Shown here: piece after piece, positions 19,101 to 28,163 of the stretch | Position numbering within the stretch: the first letter of the stretch is position 1 | Layout of the letters: each line of letters begins with the position of its first letter | Source of the DNA: Candidatus Anammoximicrobium sp. | GTDB taxonomy: Bacteria; Planctomycetota; Planctomycetia; Pirellulales; Pirellulaceae | Length of the DNA stretch: 64,000 nt | Direction of reading: 5' to 3' | Assembly: GCA_012515235.1 (NCBI GenBank) | Contig: JAAYYU010000027.1 | Coordinates: 124,001 to 188,000 of the forward strand | The notes under the pieces: generated by a model | The model's input: the letters and a program-made list of their open reading frames with translations, nothing else | What the model was told of the DNA's origin: nothing | Database searches by the model: none | Position numbers and translations under genes: made by a program

Positions 19101-19960
19101 TCCGTCGGCTGTCCGGCCGCGTCCAGCAACACGATCCAGGCATACCGGTAACCGCGCGTCTCCACCAGGCTGTCGCAAATGCTCTGCAGCAAACGCTCCC
19201 GCTCCCGTTCCCGCGCGATCGCCTGGTTGACGTTGCGGATCGCCCGCAAGACCGCGTTCAAGTGCTCGGAACGCCGGTCCGCCTGCTGTTTCTCCGTCAC
19301 GTCCGTGACGAACCCTTCGATGGCCGTCACGTCGCCTTGCGCCGAGAAAATTCCCACTCCCTGTTCCCAGACCCACTTCTCGCTGCCGTCGGCCCCGATG
19401 ATCCGGTACACCATCCGATGCCGCCGCCGTTGGGCGAGCGCATGCGAGATCCATTGCTGCACCGCTTCGCGGTCGTCCGGATGGATCAACTCCAGATAGG
19501 GATGCGAGCCGCCTGCGAGCAACTCGCCCGGCGGATAGCCGGTGAGCGCCCAAGCGCCTTCGCTGACAAATTCCATGCTCCGCGCGGCGTCGTTCCGGCA
19601 GCGGTACGCCATGCCGGGCAAGTTGCGCAACAGGGTAGTCAACCGCCGCTGGCTCTCGCGCAAGGTCTCCTGCGAACGGCGCAGGGAATCAAACAGGGGC
19701 GCGATCGAGGCGATCCCCGCCAACATCAGCACCGAAATCGCCAACCCCACCAACTCGAACGGCCACCCCCCGCCGCCGCCGGCGTCTCCAGCCCAGACGC
19801 CGTACAGCGACAGGATGCGCCGCACGACCATCGCGAAAATGGCGAGGGACAACAGAAGCCAGGCTCGGCTGACGCCCGTCAACCCAATCAGCCGGATCGC
19901 CAGAATCGCGGCGGCCAACTGCAGCAGCACCGCCGCTCCCAAGACGACGATCGGAAACAT
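16196..19960 (-). CDS. Hybrid sensor histidine kinase with PAS, GAF and two receiver domains
   Basis: A 1254-residue membrane sensor. Domains in order: two to three transmembrane helices (residues 1-90), PAS (about 105-225), GAF (235-395), a second GAF (415-565), coiled coil, PAS (605-725), HisKA with His752 in S-H-E-I-R-T-P, HATPase (N box 865-873, D-T-G-I-G-I-P 901-907, G-G-T-G-L-G-L 930-936), receiver 1 with Asp1044, and receiver 2 with Asp1183. The first GAF contains a Cys pair (C-D-G-C) that could respond to redox or bind a ligand. No histidine phosphotransfer domain or cognate regulator lies nearby, so the output partner is elsewhere. Confidence 0.95.
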   Translation of the reverse strand: MFPIVVLGAAVLLQLAAAILAIRLIGLTGVSRAWLLLSLAIFAMVVRRILSLYGVWAGDAGGGGGWPFELVGLAISVLMLAGIASIAPLFDSLRRSQETLRESQRRLTTLLRNLPGMAYRCRNDAARSMEFVSEGAWALTGYPPGELLAGGSHPYLELIHPDDREAVQQWISHALAQRRRHRMVYRIIGADGSEKWVWEQGVGIFSAQGDVTAIEGFVTDVTEKQQADRRSEHLNAVLRAIRNVNQAIARERERERLLQSICDSLVETRGYRYAWIVLLDAAGQPTDSAQAGVGDEFAALLQRLRRGQPVACIREALACSGVFAVEDRQAVCDGCDVHVRVSGQTPIVVRLGWGEQTYGVMLASLPAEYARDDEERELLAEVAGDIAFALHNLDLEQDRRRAEDSLRLEQARLEALLKLNQMTDAPLQTVTDFGLEEAVRLTQSDLGYLAFTSEDESVLTMHAWSKSAMQECAIIDKPIHYPVATTGLWGEAVRQRRAVITNDYAAPNPLKKGHPEGHVPVLRHMNVPVFDGERIVAVIGVGNKKQPYDESDVRQLTLLGEGMWRLIRRREVQEELRRARDELEVRVRVRTAELANANDELQQERYLLHSLMDNLPHNIYFKDPESRFVRINAAMARAFGLQDPAQAVGKTDRDFFTGEHASQALADEREIVRSGRPVIDKEEKETWPDGHATWASTTKMPLRDEAGEIVGTFGLSRDVTEQKLAAEALRDAKEAAEAASRAKSTFLANMSHEIRTPLTAVIGMTDLVLNTPLSAQQREYLSTVKDSGEALLSVINDILDFSKIEAGKLVLERSAFDLRESLGDTMKSLAIRAHQKDLELAFCIHPPVPRRVVGDYNRLRQIIINLVGNALKFTEQGEVVLEVDREALSEREVLLHFKVTDTGIGIPADKLAAVFGQFEQADSALTRRYGGTGLGLAIVSRLAGMMGGRAWVESEVGKGSCFHVTTRLELAEAGDTEDMVLVPACLHGLRVLVVDDTATNRRILDEILRCWQMEPTLARNASNALDLLRTSLQAGAPYRLVLTDAHMPDVDGFMLTESMRQDPALAATKVIMLTSGDRPEDAAHCERLGIANYLLKPVKQSELLESIERTLGVLVPKAELSRTSPQTPPATPLRILLAEDSVVNQKLAVALLTRQGHAVTIANNGKEAVAAAACESFDLILMDIQMPEMDGLEATAAIRAQEIPAGRHTPIIAMTAHALKGDRERCLEAGMDGYVTKPIRPQDLYQAVAAAAIR

Positions 19961-20376
19961 GGCTTTGGCCTCGCACTCGGTTGCCGGGATCCAGAAGGCC
20001 GCACTTCCGCGCCGAAAAAGACCCGTCTTGCAGCGGGCGACCTTCCAACAACTAAGTATCGTTCAGAAAGAACTGTCCAGCGCTTATTTCTCATCCTCAC
20101 ACGGCGTGTGACGGCGATTCTGACGAGGCGTTCGTTCGCTTTGGAACGCTGCTGACTTCTAGTCTAATCGTATCGAGAACTCAAAGGGTACACATCTTCA
20201 GCCAGAAACGAAGAATTTGGCTTCCTTCTTCGTCACCTGATCTCCGCGCACCCAACGCCCGGCCTCCGCGGTCGCCACCGGATCGACGCGCCCGGCGTTT
20301 CGCTTCGCGGTTGGATTCCGTCGCTGTGTCGTGGCGGCCTGCCATGGCGCTTCGTCGCCTGGGGAACTCCGGGAAA
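19961..20376. other. Intergenic region upstream of the histidine kinase
   Basis: These 416 bases contain the upstream region of the histidine kinase gene and the 3' flank of the sulfatase gene. I see no gene. The centre (about 20100-20215) is AT-richer than the surroundings and is the likely promoter area, but no clear -10/-35 pair was identified. Confidence 0.4.
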
Positions 20377-21924
20377 TCACGGCAAGCGAGGCTTCAAAGG
20401 CGTGACGCCGTCCTGGTCCACCGGATAGACCGCGCCGCAGTGCTCCAGGGCCGCGATCAGGCCTTGCAGCATGCGGCGCAGTTCCTGCGGCCGGGCCGCG
20501 GCAAGGTCCTGTTGTTCGAACGGGTCCTCGGCCAGATGGAACAGCTGGTAGTGCGAGTGGCCGGACACCTCGGTCGGGATGTAATGGTAGATGACCTTCC
20601 AGGGGCCGTCGCGATAACTGGTCCAATAGTCGCTGCGATGCGGTCCATGCGGATAGTGCATCAGGAACGCCTCGCGCCGGGCCGGATCCGGCTGGCCAGC
20701 CAGCAGCGTGTCGAGCCGCAGGCCGTCGACGGCATGGCCGGAAGGTATCGGGATACCGACGAAACCCAGGATCGTGGGAAACAGATCGCAGACCGACGCG
20801 ATTTGCGGCTGGATGGCGCCGGCCCGAATCGGCAGCCGCTGCTGTCCAGGATGGCCGGCGCTGGGTTTGGCCCAGGCGGCGATCAGCGGCACTCGCATGC
20901 CGCCTTCGTAGTGCGCGCCCTTCTTGCCGCGCAGCGGCTCGGCGCAGGCCACCTCGTGCTGATGGCCCAGCGGCGCGTCGGAGCCGTTGTCGCCCAGGAA
21001 GAAGACGAGCGTGTTTTCGGCGACGCCCAGCGTTTCGAGATGATCCAGAACGTCGCCCAACGACTTGTCCATGCCCTCGATCAAGGTGGCGAACGCTTGC
21101 GCCGGCGCGGGCTTTCCGGAATCCTGATAGTGAGCGGCAAAGCGAGGATCGCTGTTGAACGGCGCATGCACCGCGTAATGAGCCAGATACAGGAAGAACG
21201 GTTGGTTCGCCTGCACGGCATCGGTCACGTGCGATTTGGCCTCGAGGGTCAGCGCCTCGGTCAAAAACGTCTCGGTGCCGTGGTATTTTTCCAGGTGCGG
21301 GACGGCGCTGCGGGCACGCTTGGAACCGTGGCCGTAGCGCTCCCGGCCGTAGTAGCTGGCGGGTGCTCCGATCGAAGCGCCCGCCACGTTCACGTCGAAG
21401 CCCAGGTTCCGCGGCTCGGCGCCTTCCGAATCGCGCGGACCGAAATGCCCCTTCCCGACGTGAATCGTGCGATAGCCGACGGCTCGCAGCGCACCGGGCA
21501 GAGTCACGTCGCCCTTCTTCAGCCCTTGCCAATTCCAGTTGGGCGGACCGTTGGGACCGGCGTTGTCTTTGTCCGGGTTGATCCAGTTGGTGGTGCGATG
21601 CCGCGCCGCGTTCTGGCCCGTCAGGATGGAAACCCGCGTGGGCGAGCAGACGCTCATCGCGCAGAAATGACTGAAGCGAATGCCGCCCGCCGCCAGCCGT
21701 TCCATGTTGGGCGTGCGGTAGTAGTCGTTCAGCGGGTAACGTTTTGCACGGCCTGCCGCATCGGTCAAGAAGGGGAGCGAGGTGTCCATCACTCCCATGT
21801 CGTCGACAAGGAAGATCACGATGTTGGGCTTGCCGGCCTGGGGCTTGTCGGCGCCAAAGAGCGTGACGCCGACGGCGAGCAACGCGGCAACCAGGACGAC
21901 ACGAAGCAAGCAAAGAGTTCTCAT
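20377..21924 (-). CDS. Secreted sulfatase
   Basis: A 515-residue type I sulfatase with a signal peptide (about residues 1-25). The formylglycine motif C-S-P-T-R is at residues 93-97, followed by V-S-I-L-T-G. The metal ligands D-D at 41-42 follow N-I-V-I-F-L-V, and a later D-N-G-S-D-A-P-L-G contributes the rest of the site. Activity needs conversion of Cys93 to formylglycine by a maturase encoded elsewhere. Planctomycetes carry many such enzymes for sulfated polysaccharides. G-K-G-H-F-G replaces the common G-K-W-H-L-G. The gene is divergent from the sialidase-like gene, so both may share a control region at 21925-22172. Confidence 0.93.
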   Translation of the reverse strand: MRTLCLLRVVLVAALLAVGVTLFGADKPQAGKPNIVIFLVDDMGVMDTSLPFLTDAAGRAKRYPLNDYYRTPNMERLAAGGIRFSHFCAMSVCSPTRVSILTGQNAARHRTTNWINPDKDNAGPNGPPNWNWQGLKKGDVTLPGALRAVGYRTIHVGKGHFGPRDSEGAEPRNLGFDVNVAGASIGAPASYYGRERYGHGSKRARSAVPHLEKYHGTETFLTEALTLEAKSHVTDAVQANQPFFLYLAHYAVHAPFNSDPRFAAHYQDSGKPAPAQAFATLIEGMDKSLGDVLDHLETLGVAENTLVFFLGDNGSDAPLGHQHEVACAEPLRGKKGAHYEGGMRVPLIAAWAKPSAGHPGQQRLPIRAGAIQPQIASVCDLFPTILGFVGIPIPSGHAVDGLRLDTLLAGQPDPARREAFLMHYPHGPHRSDYWTSYRDGPWKVIYHYIPTEVSGHSHYQLFHLAEDPFEQQDLAAARPQELRRMLQGLIAALEHCGAVYPVDQDGVTPLKPRLP

Positions 21925-22172
21925 GGCTTGGTCCCCAGTGGCAAGTGGGCGCGGGTTCGCAGGTTTGCGGCGAATTCGGCGAGTCGCCGCCCAAGGCCGC
22001 AATTGTCGCCCAAACCCGGCGGTGCGTAAACACCCCGGCGCGGAGCGGCGGCGGCCTGCCCGTGTCCCCTCGCCGGGGCGCGGGGCATGTTTGACAGCAC
22101 TGGTCGGGTCCGATAAGATCGCACCGCGCTGGGACCTCCCGCTTTCACCCTGACTCAGAAAGGCCTTCTGTC

Positions 22173-23363
22173 ATGACACGTTTTGCCGTTTTGGTTTTGA
22201 CGTGGTCCATCCCGTTCGCCGCCGTCGCAGCGGCCGCCGAGAAAACCCCGCAAGCGAAGAAGCCGGCGCGACCGCCAGTTCGGGCGGAGGATCTGGTCCG
22301 CGACCGGGGCGACGGCGTGGACCGCATCCCCCTGCTGCCGCCCGGACCGGGCAATCCGCGGAACAGCGAAGGCGCGTTGCTGACACTGGCCGACGGCCGT
22401 TTGATGCTGGTCTACACGCATTTCACCGGCGGAGGCGGCGATCATTCGGCAGCCCACCTGGCCGCCCGGTTCTCGTCGGACCACGGCAAGACGTGGACGC
22501 AGAACGACGTGGTCGTCGTGCCGAACGAAGGCCAGTGGAACGTGATGTCCGTGTCGCTGCTGCGTCTGGCCGACGGCCGCATCGCGTTGTTTTACCTCCG
22601 CAAAGAGTCGGCCCACGATTGCCGGCCGGTGGTGCGGTTCTCGGCGGACGAAGGCCAAACCTGGTCGGCGCCGCGCGTGTGCATCGAAGATCAGGTCGGC
22701 TACTACGTGCTGAACAACGACCGGGCCGTGCAACTCCGCAGCGGCCGGCTGGTGCTGCCCGTGTGCCTGCACCATACGCCCGAGTACCAGAAACCCGACT
22801 GGGCCGGCATCTGCATGTGCTACCTGTCCGACGACGGCGGCCAGACCTGGCGGCGCAGCAAGAGCCAACTCCAGGGTCAATCGGCCGACGGCAAACGGGT
22901 CACCACCCAGGAGCCCGGCGTCGTGGAACTGAAGGACGCCCGGCTCATGATGTTCGCCCGCACCACGGCCGGCAGCCAATTCGTCAGCTATTCGTCCGAC
23001 GGCGGCGACACGTGGCTGCCGTTCCAGCCCTCCGCGCTCCTGAGCCCCTGCTCGCCCGCTTCGATCAAGCGGATTCCGAAGACGGGCGATCTGCTGCTGG
23101 TGTGGAACAACCACGCCGCGATCGATCCTCGGCTGCGAGGCAAACGCACGCCGCTGCATGCGGCGATCTCGCGTGACGAGGGCCAAACCTGGGAGCAGCC
23201 CAAGGTGCTGGAAGACAATCCCGACGGCTGGTACTGCTATATCGCCATCGGCTTCTCCGGCGACCACGTCGTGCTGGCCCACTGTTCGGGCGACACGAAG
23301 CTGGTCGGCCACCTGCAGTTTACCCAGATCACGCGGTTCCCGGTCGCTTGCCTGTACCCGTAG
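22173..23363 (+). CDS. Secreted sialidase-like (BNR/Asp-box) glycoside hydrolase
   Basis: A 396-residue protein with a signal peptide (about residues 1-21) and a six-bladed beta-propeller of the exo-alpha-sialidase type. Five Asp-box repeats of the form S-x-D-x-G-x-T-W can be read (S-S-D-H-G-K-T-W, S-A-D-E-G-Q-T-W, S-D-D-G-G-Q-T-W, S-S-D-G-G-D-T-W and S-R-D-E-G-Q-T-W). Asp-boxes are structural, so they support the fold and not the substrate. The canonical sialidase arginine triad could not be assigned by eye. Planctomycete members of this type are often of unknown glycan specificity. It is divergent from the sulfatase gene. Confidence 0.85.
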   Translation: MTRFAVLVLTWSIPFAAVAAAAEKTPQAKKPARPPVRAEDLVRDRGDGVDRIPLLPPGPGNPRNSEGALLTLADGRLMLVYTHFTGGGGDHSAAHLAARFSSDHGKTWTQNDVVVVPNEGQWNVMSVSLLRLADGRIALFYLRKESAHDCRPVVRFSADEGQTWSAPRVCIEDQVGYYVLNNDRAVQLRSGRLVLPVCLHHTPEYQKPDWAGICMCYLSDDGGQTWRRSKSQLQGQSADGKRVTTQEPGVVELKDARLMMFARTTAGSQFVSYSSDGGDTWLPFQPSALLSPCSPASIKRIPKTGDLLLVWNNHAAIDPRLRGKRTPLHAAISRDEGQTWEQPKVLEDNPDGWYCYIAIGFSGDHVVLAHCSGDTKLVGHLQFTQITRFPVACLYP

Positions 23364-23416
23364 CGGCCGCAGGAACGCGAGACCACGCGTATTTCCAGGA
23401 ACCGCAAAGAGCGCGT

Positions 23417-24610
23417 TCAGGTGGAGTAGTCGGCGTTGAATTTGACGTAGTCCACGGTCAAGTCGCTGGTCCAGAAGCGGACGCTGGCGGAGCCTTCGGC
23501 CAGCGTCAGCAGCACCTGGGTCTCGCGGTTGTCTCGCATTGACTGCGAAACGCTGGCCGCGTCGAAGGCGACGGGCGTGCCGTCCTGGTACAACCAGGTC
23601 CCGTTCACCTTCAAGGACACGCGGGCCGGATCGAAGGGGACGCCCGCGTAGCCGGCGGCGGACACGATGCGGCCCCAATTCGGATCGCCGCCGGCGATAG
23701 CCGTCTTGACCAGCGCGCTTTCCGCCACGGTCTTGGCGATGCGAAAGGCGTCGTTGCGCGCGGCCGTGCCTTGCACGTCGATGGTCACCAAGTGCGTGGC
23801 CCCCTCGCCGTCGTCGGGAATCTGCTTGGCCAGTTCGATGCACACCTCGCGGAGGGCCTCCTGGAACCGGGCCAGGTCCGCGCCGGCCAGCGGCCCCTCG
23901 CACGCGGCCCCGCTGGCCAACAGCAGCAACGTGTCGTTGGTGCTCATGTGGCCTTCGACGCTGATGCAATTAAAACTGTCTTCGACCGCGGCAGCCAGCG
24001 ACGCTTGGGCGTCGGCCACGGTCAGGGCGGCGTCGGTCAACACGACAGCCAGCATGGTCGCCATCCGCGGACCGATCATGCCGGCGCCCTTGCACATGCC
24101 GGCCAAGCGGACCGTCCGGCCGCCGAACTCCAGCGTGCGGCTGGCGATCTTGTGCGACTTGTCGGTCGTCGTGAGGCCCCGCGCAGCCAACAGGAACGAG
24201 GCTTCGTCGTTGCCCAGGCGGGCCGCGGCAGCGCGGATTCCGGCGGTGATCTTGTCCATCGGCAGGAACACGCCGATGATGCCCGTCGACATGATCAAGG
24301 CCTGATCCGGCCCGGCCCCGCAAGCCGACGCGGCCAGTTGGGCCATCGTCAGAGCGTCCTGCATGCCGCGCTCCCCCGTACAGGCGTTGGCGTTGCCCGA
24401 ATTGACGCAGACGGCGCGGATCTTGTCGGACGGTGTCCGCTGCCGATCGACCGTGACAGGCGCGGCGCACACCAGGTTCTGCGTGTAAACGCCCGCAGCA
24501 ATCGCCGGCTGATCAGCCACGATCAGCGTAAGATCTTCGCGCGTCGGATCGGCCTTGATGCCACAGGGGACAGCGGTGAGTCGAAAACCTTGAGGAACGG
24601 AGATGGTCAT
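23417..24610 (-). CDS. argJ: Bifunctional ornithine acetyltransferase / N-acetylglutamate synthase
   Basis: A 397-residue ArgJ, which transfers the acetyl group from N-acetylornithine to glutamate in the cyclic arginine pathway. The self-cleavage motif K-G-A-G-M-I-G-P-R-M-A-T-M-L has its nucleophile Thr185, where the precursor splits into alpha and beta chains. S-T-G-I-I-G and C-V-N-S-G-N-A-N-A-C-T-G are further family blocks. The start ATG 24610 gives the usual M-T-I-S-V-P-Q-G-F. argC lies just upstream on the same strand, separated by 135 bases of short direct repeats, so the two are probably co-transcribed. Confidence 0.96.
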   Translation of the reverse strand: MTISVPQGFRLTAVPCGIKADPTREDLTLIVADQPAIAAGVYTQNLVCAAPVTVDRQRTPSDKIRAVCVNSGNANACTGERGMQDALTMAQLAASACGAGPDQALIMSTGIIGVFLPMDKITAGIRAAAARLGNDEASFLLAARGLTTTDKSHKIASRTLEFGGRTVRLAGMCKGAGMIGPRMATMLAVVLTDAALTVADAQASLAAAVEDSFNCISVEGHMSTNDTLLLLASGAACEGPLAGADLARFQEALREVCIELAKQIPDDGEGATHLVTIDVQGTAARNDAFRIAKTVAESALVKTAIAGGDPNWGRIVSAAGYAGVPFDPARVSLKVNGTWLYQDGTPVAFDAASVSQSMRDNRETQVLLTLAEGSASVRFWTSDLTVDYVKFNADYST

Positions 24611-24677
24611 GGGAGCCTGATGGTGGTTAGGGGAAAATCGGTGATCAGTCAGCAGTGATCGGTAAGCGGTGATCAGC

Positions 24678-24726
24678 AAGCGGGCATCCGTCAGCCGTGC
24701 TCAGTAAGCGGTCATCCGTCAGCGGT
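24678..24726 (+). repeat. Direct repeats between argC and argJ
   Basis: Two 21-bp units, at 24678-24698 and 24706-24726, begin aagcgg and contain catccgtcagc, and differ at two positions. Shorter related pieces (cggtgatcag, agtgatcggtaagcgg) lie just before, at about 24639-24677, so the whole 24635-24730 interval is built from one degenerating unit. It lies in the leader of argJ. No function can be stated. Confidence 0.6.
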
Positions 24727-24745
24727 AATCGCCGATGAACGGCGA

Positions 24746-25756
24746 CTACAGCAGCGCGGTGGTCTCCGGGAAACCGTACATCCAGTTGAAGTTCTGCACG
24801 GCGGCGCCGGAGGCGCCTTTGACCAGGTTGTCGATACAGCTGACCACGATCACGCGTCCGCGAACCAAGCGGGCCGTGAGCTGACAGAAGTTGGTGCCGC
24901 TCACGTCTTTGGTCGCGGGCAGATGGTCCACCACCTGGACAAAGGTCTGGCCGGCATACGCCGCCCGCAGGGCCTCCAACAACTCCGCCTCCGTGACGGG
25001 CCGCGCCAGCGTCGCGTAGCCAGTGGTCAGGATGCCTCGGTTCATGGGCACCAGGTGCGGCGTAAAGATCGTCTCGATCGGCTGGCCCGCGACCGTTCCC
25101 AGCACCTGGTCGATCTCCGGATTGTGCCGGTGCTTGCCCACGTTGTAGGCGGCAAAGCTCTCGTTGCACTCCGGGAAATGCGTGGTCAGCTTGGGCGTCC
25201 GCCCCGCGCCGGAGACGCCGCTCTTGGAATCGAAAATGATCCCGGCGGGCTCGACCAGTCCACTCTTGAGCAACGGCGCCATCGGCAAAATGGCCGACGT
25301 CGGATAACAGCCCGGATTGGCGATCAGTGGCGCGCCTGGCAATTGGTCGGCAAACAACTCGGGCAGCCCATAGGGAACCCTTCCCAGCCGCTGGGCGTCG
25401 CAGTGCGTGTCTTCGTACCAGGCGCGGTACACGGCCAGGTCGTTCAAGCGATAGTCGGCGCTGAAATCCACGACCCGCACCCCAGCCTCGACCAGCGGCT
25501 TGACCACCTGGGCCGACGCCCCGTGCGGCAGACAGCTGAACACGCACTCGCACTCGGCTGCCACTTGTTGCGGGTTCAGATCCCGCAACCGCAGGTCCAG
25601 CCGCCCGACCAGGGCCGGGTGAATCGAGGCCACGTGGGGCTCGCCCTGCTGCCGGCTGGTCAAAACCGTGATTTTCGCCTCCGGATGGCGGAGCAGGAGC
25701 TTGATCAGTTCCACGGCCGTGTAGCCGGTGGCCCCTAAAATGCCGATGCGGATCAT
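24746..25756 (-). CDS. argC: N-acetyl-gamma-glutamyl-phosphate reductase
   Basis: A 336-residue ArgC, the third step of arginine synthesis (NADPH-dependent reduction of N-acetylglutamyl phosphate to the semialdehyde). The nucleotide loop G-I-L-G-A-T-G-Y-T-A is at residues 5-14. The catalytic Cys150 sits in A-N-P-G-C-Y-P-T-S-A, and H-L-V-P-M-N-R-G contributes to the active site further on. Length and order of motifs are typical of the long ArgC type. It precedes argJ on the same strand and is divergent from the PIG-L deacetylase gene. Confidence 0.97.
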   Translation of the reverse strand: MIRIGILGATGYTAVELIKLLLRHPEAKITVLTSRQQGEPHVASIHPALVGRLDLRLRDLNPQQVAAECECVFSCLPHGASAQVVKPLVEAGVRVVDFSADYRLNDLAVYRAWYEDTHCDAQRLGRVPYGLPELFADQLPGAPLIANPGCYPTSAILPMAPLLKSGLVEPAGIIFDSKSGVSGAGRTPKLTTHFPECNESFAAYNVGKHRHNPEIDQVLGTVAGQPIETIFTPHLVPMNRGILTTGYATLARPVTEAELLEALRAAYAGQTFVQVVDHLPATKDVSGTNFCQLTARLVRGRVIVVSCIDNLVKGASGAAVQNFNWMYGFPETTALL

Positions 25757-25934
25757 GTTGGTGCGTTCCTTAGTCGCGCGCGAAGCCCAAATTCAAAGTG
25801 CCAAGTATAGCGTTCGCAAAATTCTCGCCAAGGGACGGGGTCTCGGCTCGAAAGGCACTCGCCGGATCGTTAGAATCCAGGCTGCCGCCGTAGTCTGGCG
25901 GCAGGCACACTTCTTTTTGGGAGGAACCGCGACT

Positions 25935-26702
25935 ATGAAGACCGCCCTAGCCATCTGCGCTCATCCCGACGACATCGAATTCCTGATGGCGGGAACCATG
26001 ATCCACCTGCGCAACGCCGGGTACGAACTGCATTACATGACCGTCGCCAACGGCAGTTGCGGCAGCAACCGGTACGACACGGAAACGCTGATCCGCATGC
26101 GCCGCCTGGAGGCGATGGCCGGCGCGGCCAGCTTGGGCGCCGTGTTTCACGAAAGCGTTTGCAACGACCTGGAAATCTTCTACACGTTGCCGCTGCTGGC
26201 CAAGGTTGCGGCCGTGGTCCGCGAGGTCGCTCCAGAAATTGTCCTGACCCACGCGCCGGTGGACTACATGGAAGACCACATGAACGCCGGCCGGCTAGCT
26301 GTCACGGCAGCCTTTGTCCGCGGCATGCCCAATTTCCAGACCGATCCGCCGCGTGCGCCCGTGGACAACCAGGTCACCGTTTACCATGCCCAACCCCACG
26401 GCAACCGCGATCCGCTGGGGCAAATCGTGCGGGCCCAGATCTACGTCGATACGACCGACGTGCTGGACCAGAAACTGGCGGCGGTCTCGAAGCACGAGAG
26501 CCAGCGGTCGTGGCTGGGGGACAGTCAGCAACTGGACTCGTACATGCAGGCCCTGTGCGACCTGGGCGCCGAAACCGGGCGTCTGTCCGGCCGCTTCCGG
26601 TACGCCGAAGGCTGGCGGCGGCACCTGCACCTGGGCTTCTGCGGCCCGGCGGACAACCCGCTGGTCGACGCGATCCCGGACAAAGTGCTGATGCCGGAAT
26701 AG
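25935..26702 (+). CDS. PIG-L family deacetylase
   Basis: A 255-residue protein of the PIG-L/LmbE family of zinc-dependent N-acetylglucosamine deacetylases. The metal motif A-H-P-D-D-I-E-F is at residues 8-15, and the third zinc histidine is expected in D-H-M-N-A-G-R-L. There is no signal peptide, so it should be cytosolic. A ribosome binding site (gggagg) precedes ATG 25935. Family members act on GlcNAc-inositol, bacillithiol precursors or antibiotic intermediates, and none can be chosen from context. The next gene on the same strand encodes a permease 64 bases downstream. Confidence 0.9.
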   Translation: MKTALAICAHPDDIEFLMAGTMIHLRNAGYELHYMTVANGSCGSNRYDTETLIRMRRLEAMAGAASLGAVFHESVCNDLEIFYTLPLLAKVAAVVREVAPEIVLTHAPVDYMEDHMNAGRLAVTAAFVRGMPNFQTDPPRAPVDNQVTVYHAQPHGNRDPLGQIVRAQIYVDTTDVLDQKLAAVSKHESQRSWLGDSQQLDSYMQALCDLGAETGRLSGRFRYAEGWRRHLHLGFCGPADNPLVDAIPDKVLMPE

Positions 26703-26766
26703 CGCCGGCACGTTTCTTCCGCGTCGTGCGGGCCGTAGGTTCTTTCTTCAAGCCGGATGAGTGCTT

Positions 26767-27969
26767 ATGCGCAGCGTGCTGCTCGTTCTCGCGTTTGTCG
26801 CGTTCACGATGATCAGTTGGGGGCTGTACGGTCCCGCCGTGCACGAGGGCCAGTATCAGCTTGGGGGCGGGGCGTATCCCAGCAGCCTGCGGCCTTTCAT
26901 CTGCGTCGGGCTGGCGTATTTCCTGATCGCCGTCCTGGTCCCTCTGCTGACGCTGCGGTCCAAGAGCGAGCAAGGCAACTGGACGGTGCTGGGGGCGGTC
27001 TGGGCGTTCCTGGCCGGTGCCGTCGGCGCCCTGGGAGCCTTGGGAATGGTGTTGGCTTTCAAGTTTCGCGGCGATCCAGTGTACGTGATGCCGCTGATCT
27101 TCGGCCTGGCGCCTGTGGTGAACACATTTTTCGCGATGTGGCTGGCGCGGACGTTCAAGGAAGCCCGTCCGCTGTTCTTTTCCGGAGTGATTCTGGTTGC
27201 TGTGGGCGCGGCGGGCGTGTTGAGCTTCAAGCCTGCGACCCCTGAGCGATCGCCGGTGGGAGCATCCGCCCAGGCGGAGACCACAACCGATCCGGCAACG
27301 ACGCCTGCGGCCTCGGCACAGCAGGCATCGACGGTGGAGAAGCTGGTGAAGATCCCCTTGTCCATCGCGCTGGCGGCGTTGTGTTGGGGCGCTTACGGAC
27401 CGCTCCTGCACAAGGGCCAGATGCGGATGGCCGGCAGCCGGCTGCGGCCCTTTTTGTGTGTCGGGCTGGCGTATTTTGTGATTGCGGTCCTGCTGCCGCT
27501 GCCGTTGATCCAGTTTTGCCGCGAGCCGGGCGGCTTCAACTTCTCCGGGATCACCTGGTCCTTGGCGGGCGGCGCGGCCGGAGCCATCGGAGCTTTGGGC
27601 ATCGTCCTGGCCTTTAACTTCGGCGGCAGACCGGTCTACGTCATGCCGCTGGTGTTCGGCGGCGCCCCGATCGTAAACACGTTCACGGCGGTGCTGACGG
27701 CAGGCAATTCCAGCGACCTTTCGCCGTTGTTCCTGGCGAGCCTGATCGTGCTGATCGCCGGTTCGGCGACCGTGCTGGTCTTTGCCCCGCGCCAGGCCAG
27801 CCCGGCTGCCGAGCCCAGGCTGTCTGAGTCGCTGCCCGGCGAGCCACCAACGCCGGCAACCAGCGAGCGCAAGCCCGATGACGAGACAAGTCCCGGCGAT
27901 GACTGTCGAGAGGATCTGGAAGACACGCTCGACGACGACGATACGGTGATGCAAGAACGTCCGGACTGA
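26767..27969 (+). CDS. Permease of the drug/metabolite-transporter type with two repeated halves
   Basis: A 400-residue membrane protein made of two closely similar halves. W-G-L-Y-G-P-A-V-H-E-G-Q (residues 18-29) matches W-G-A-Y-G-P-L-L-H-K-G-Q (207-218). R-P-F-I-C-V-G-L-A-Y-F-L-I-A-V-L matches R-P-F-L-C-V-G-L-A-Y-F-V-I-A-V-L, and P-V-Y-V-M-P-L-I-F-G matches P-V-Y-V-M-P-L-V-F-G. The halves are joined by a Thr/Ala-rich linker (about 155-192), and the C terminus is a long acidic tail. It resembles glucose/ribose-uptake or EamA-type carriers, but the substrate is unknown. A GTG 6 bases upstream is an alternative start. Confidence 0.75.
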   Translation: MRSVLLVLAFVAFTMISWGLYGPAVHEGQYQLGGGAYPSSLRPFICVGLAYFLIAVLVPLLTLRSKSEQGNWTVLGAVWAFLAGAVGALGALGMVLAFKFRGDPVYVMPLIFGLAPVVNTFFAMWLARTFKEARPLFFSGVILVAVGAAGVLSFKPATPERSPVGASAQAETTTDPATTPAASAQQASTVEKLVKIPLSIALAALCWGAYGPLLHKGQMRMAGSRLRPFLCVGLAYFVIAVLLPLPLIQFCREPGGFNFSGITWSLAGGAAGAIGALGIVLAFNFGGRPVYVMPLVFGGAPIVNTFTAVLTAGNSSDLSPLFLASLIVLIAGSATVLVFAPRQASPAAEPRLSESLPGEPPTPATSERKPDDETSPGDDCREDLEDTLDDDDTVMQERPD

Positions 27970-28163
27970 CCCGACACGCCGGCAGAAAGCCCGTTTTTTG
28001 GAAAGCCGGACCGCCGATTCCACGGCTCGCCGCGCTTGACCTCTCGCGGAGTCTGCCTACGATTCGTTTACGAGTGTCTTGTGTTCACGGCCTCCGACGG
28101 GATGAGGGAGGGAAAGCTGCACAGGCCGGAAGCCCGTGCCATCGTTGACGGAGTTGCCAGCAG

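Noticed and set aside
22155..23969. A 604-residue minus-strand frame opposite the sialidase-like gene
   Set aside because: The opposite strand carries five Asp-boxes and a signal peptide; this frame has no family features.
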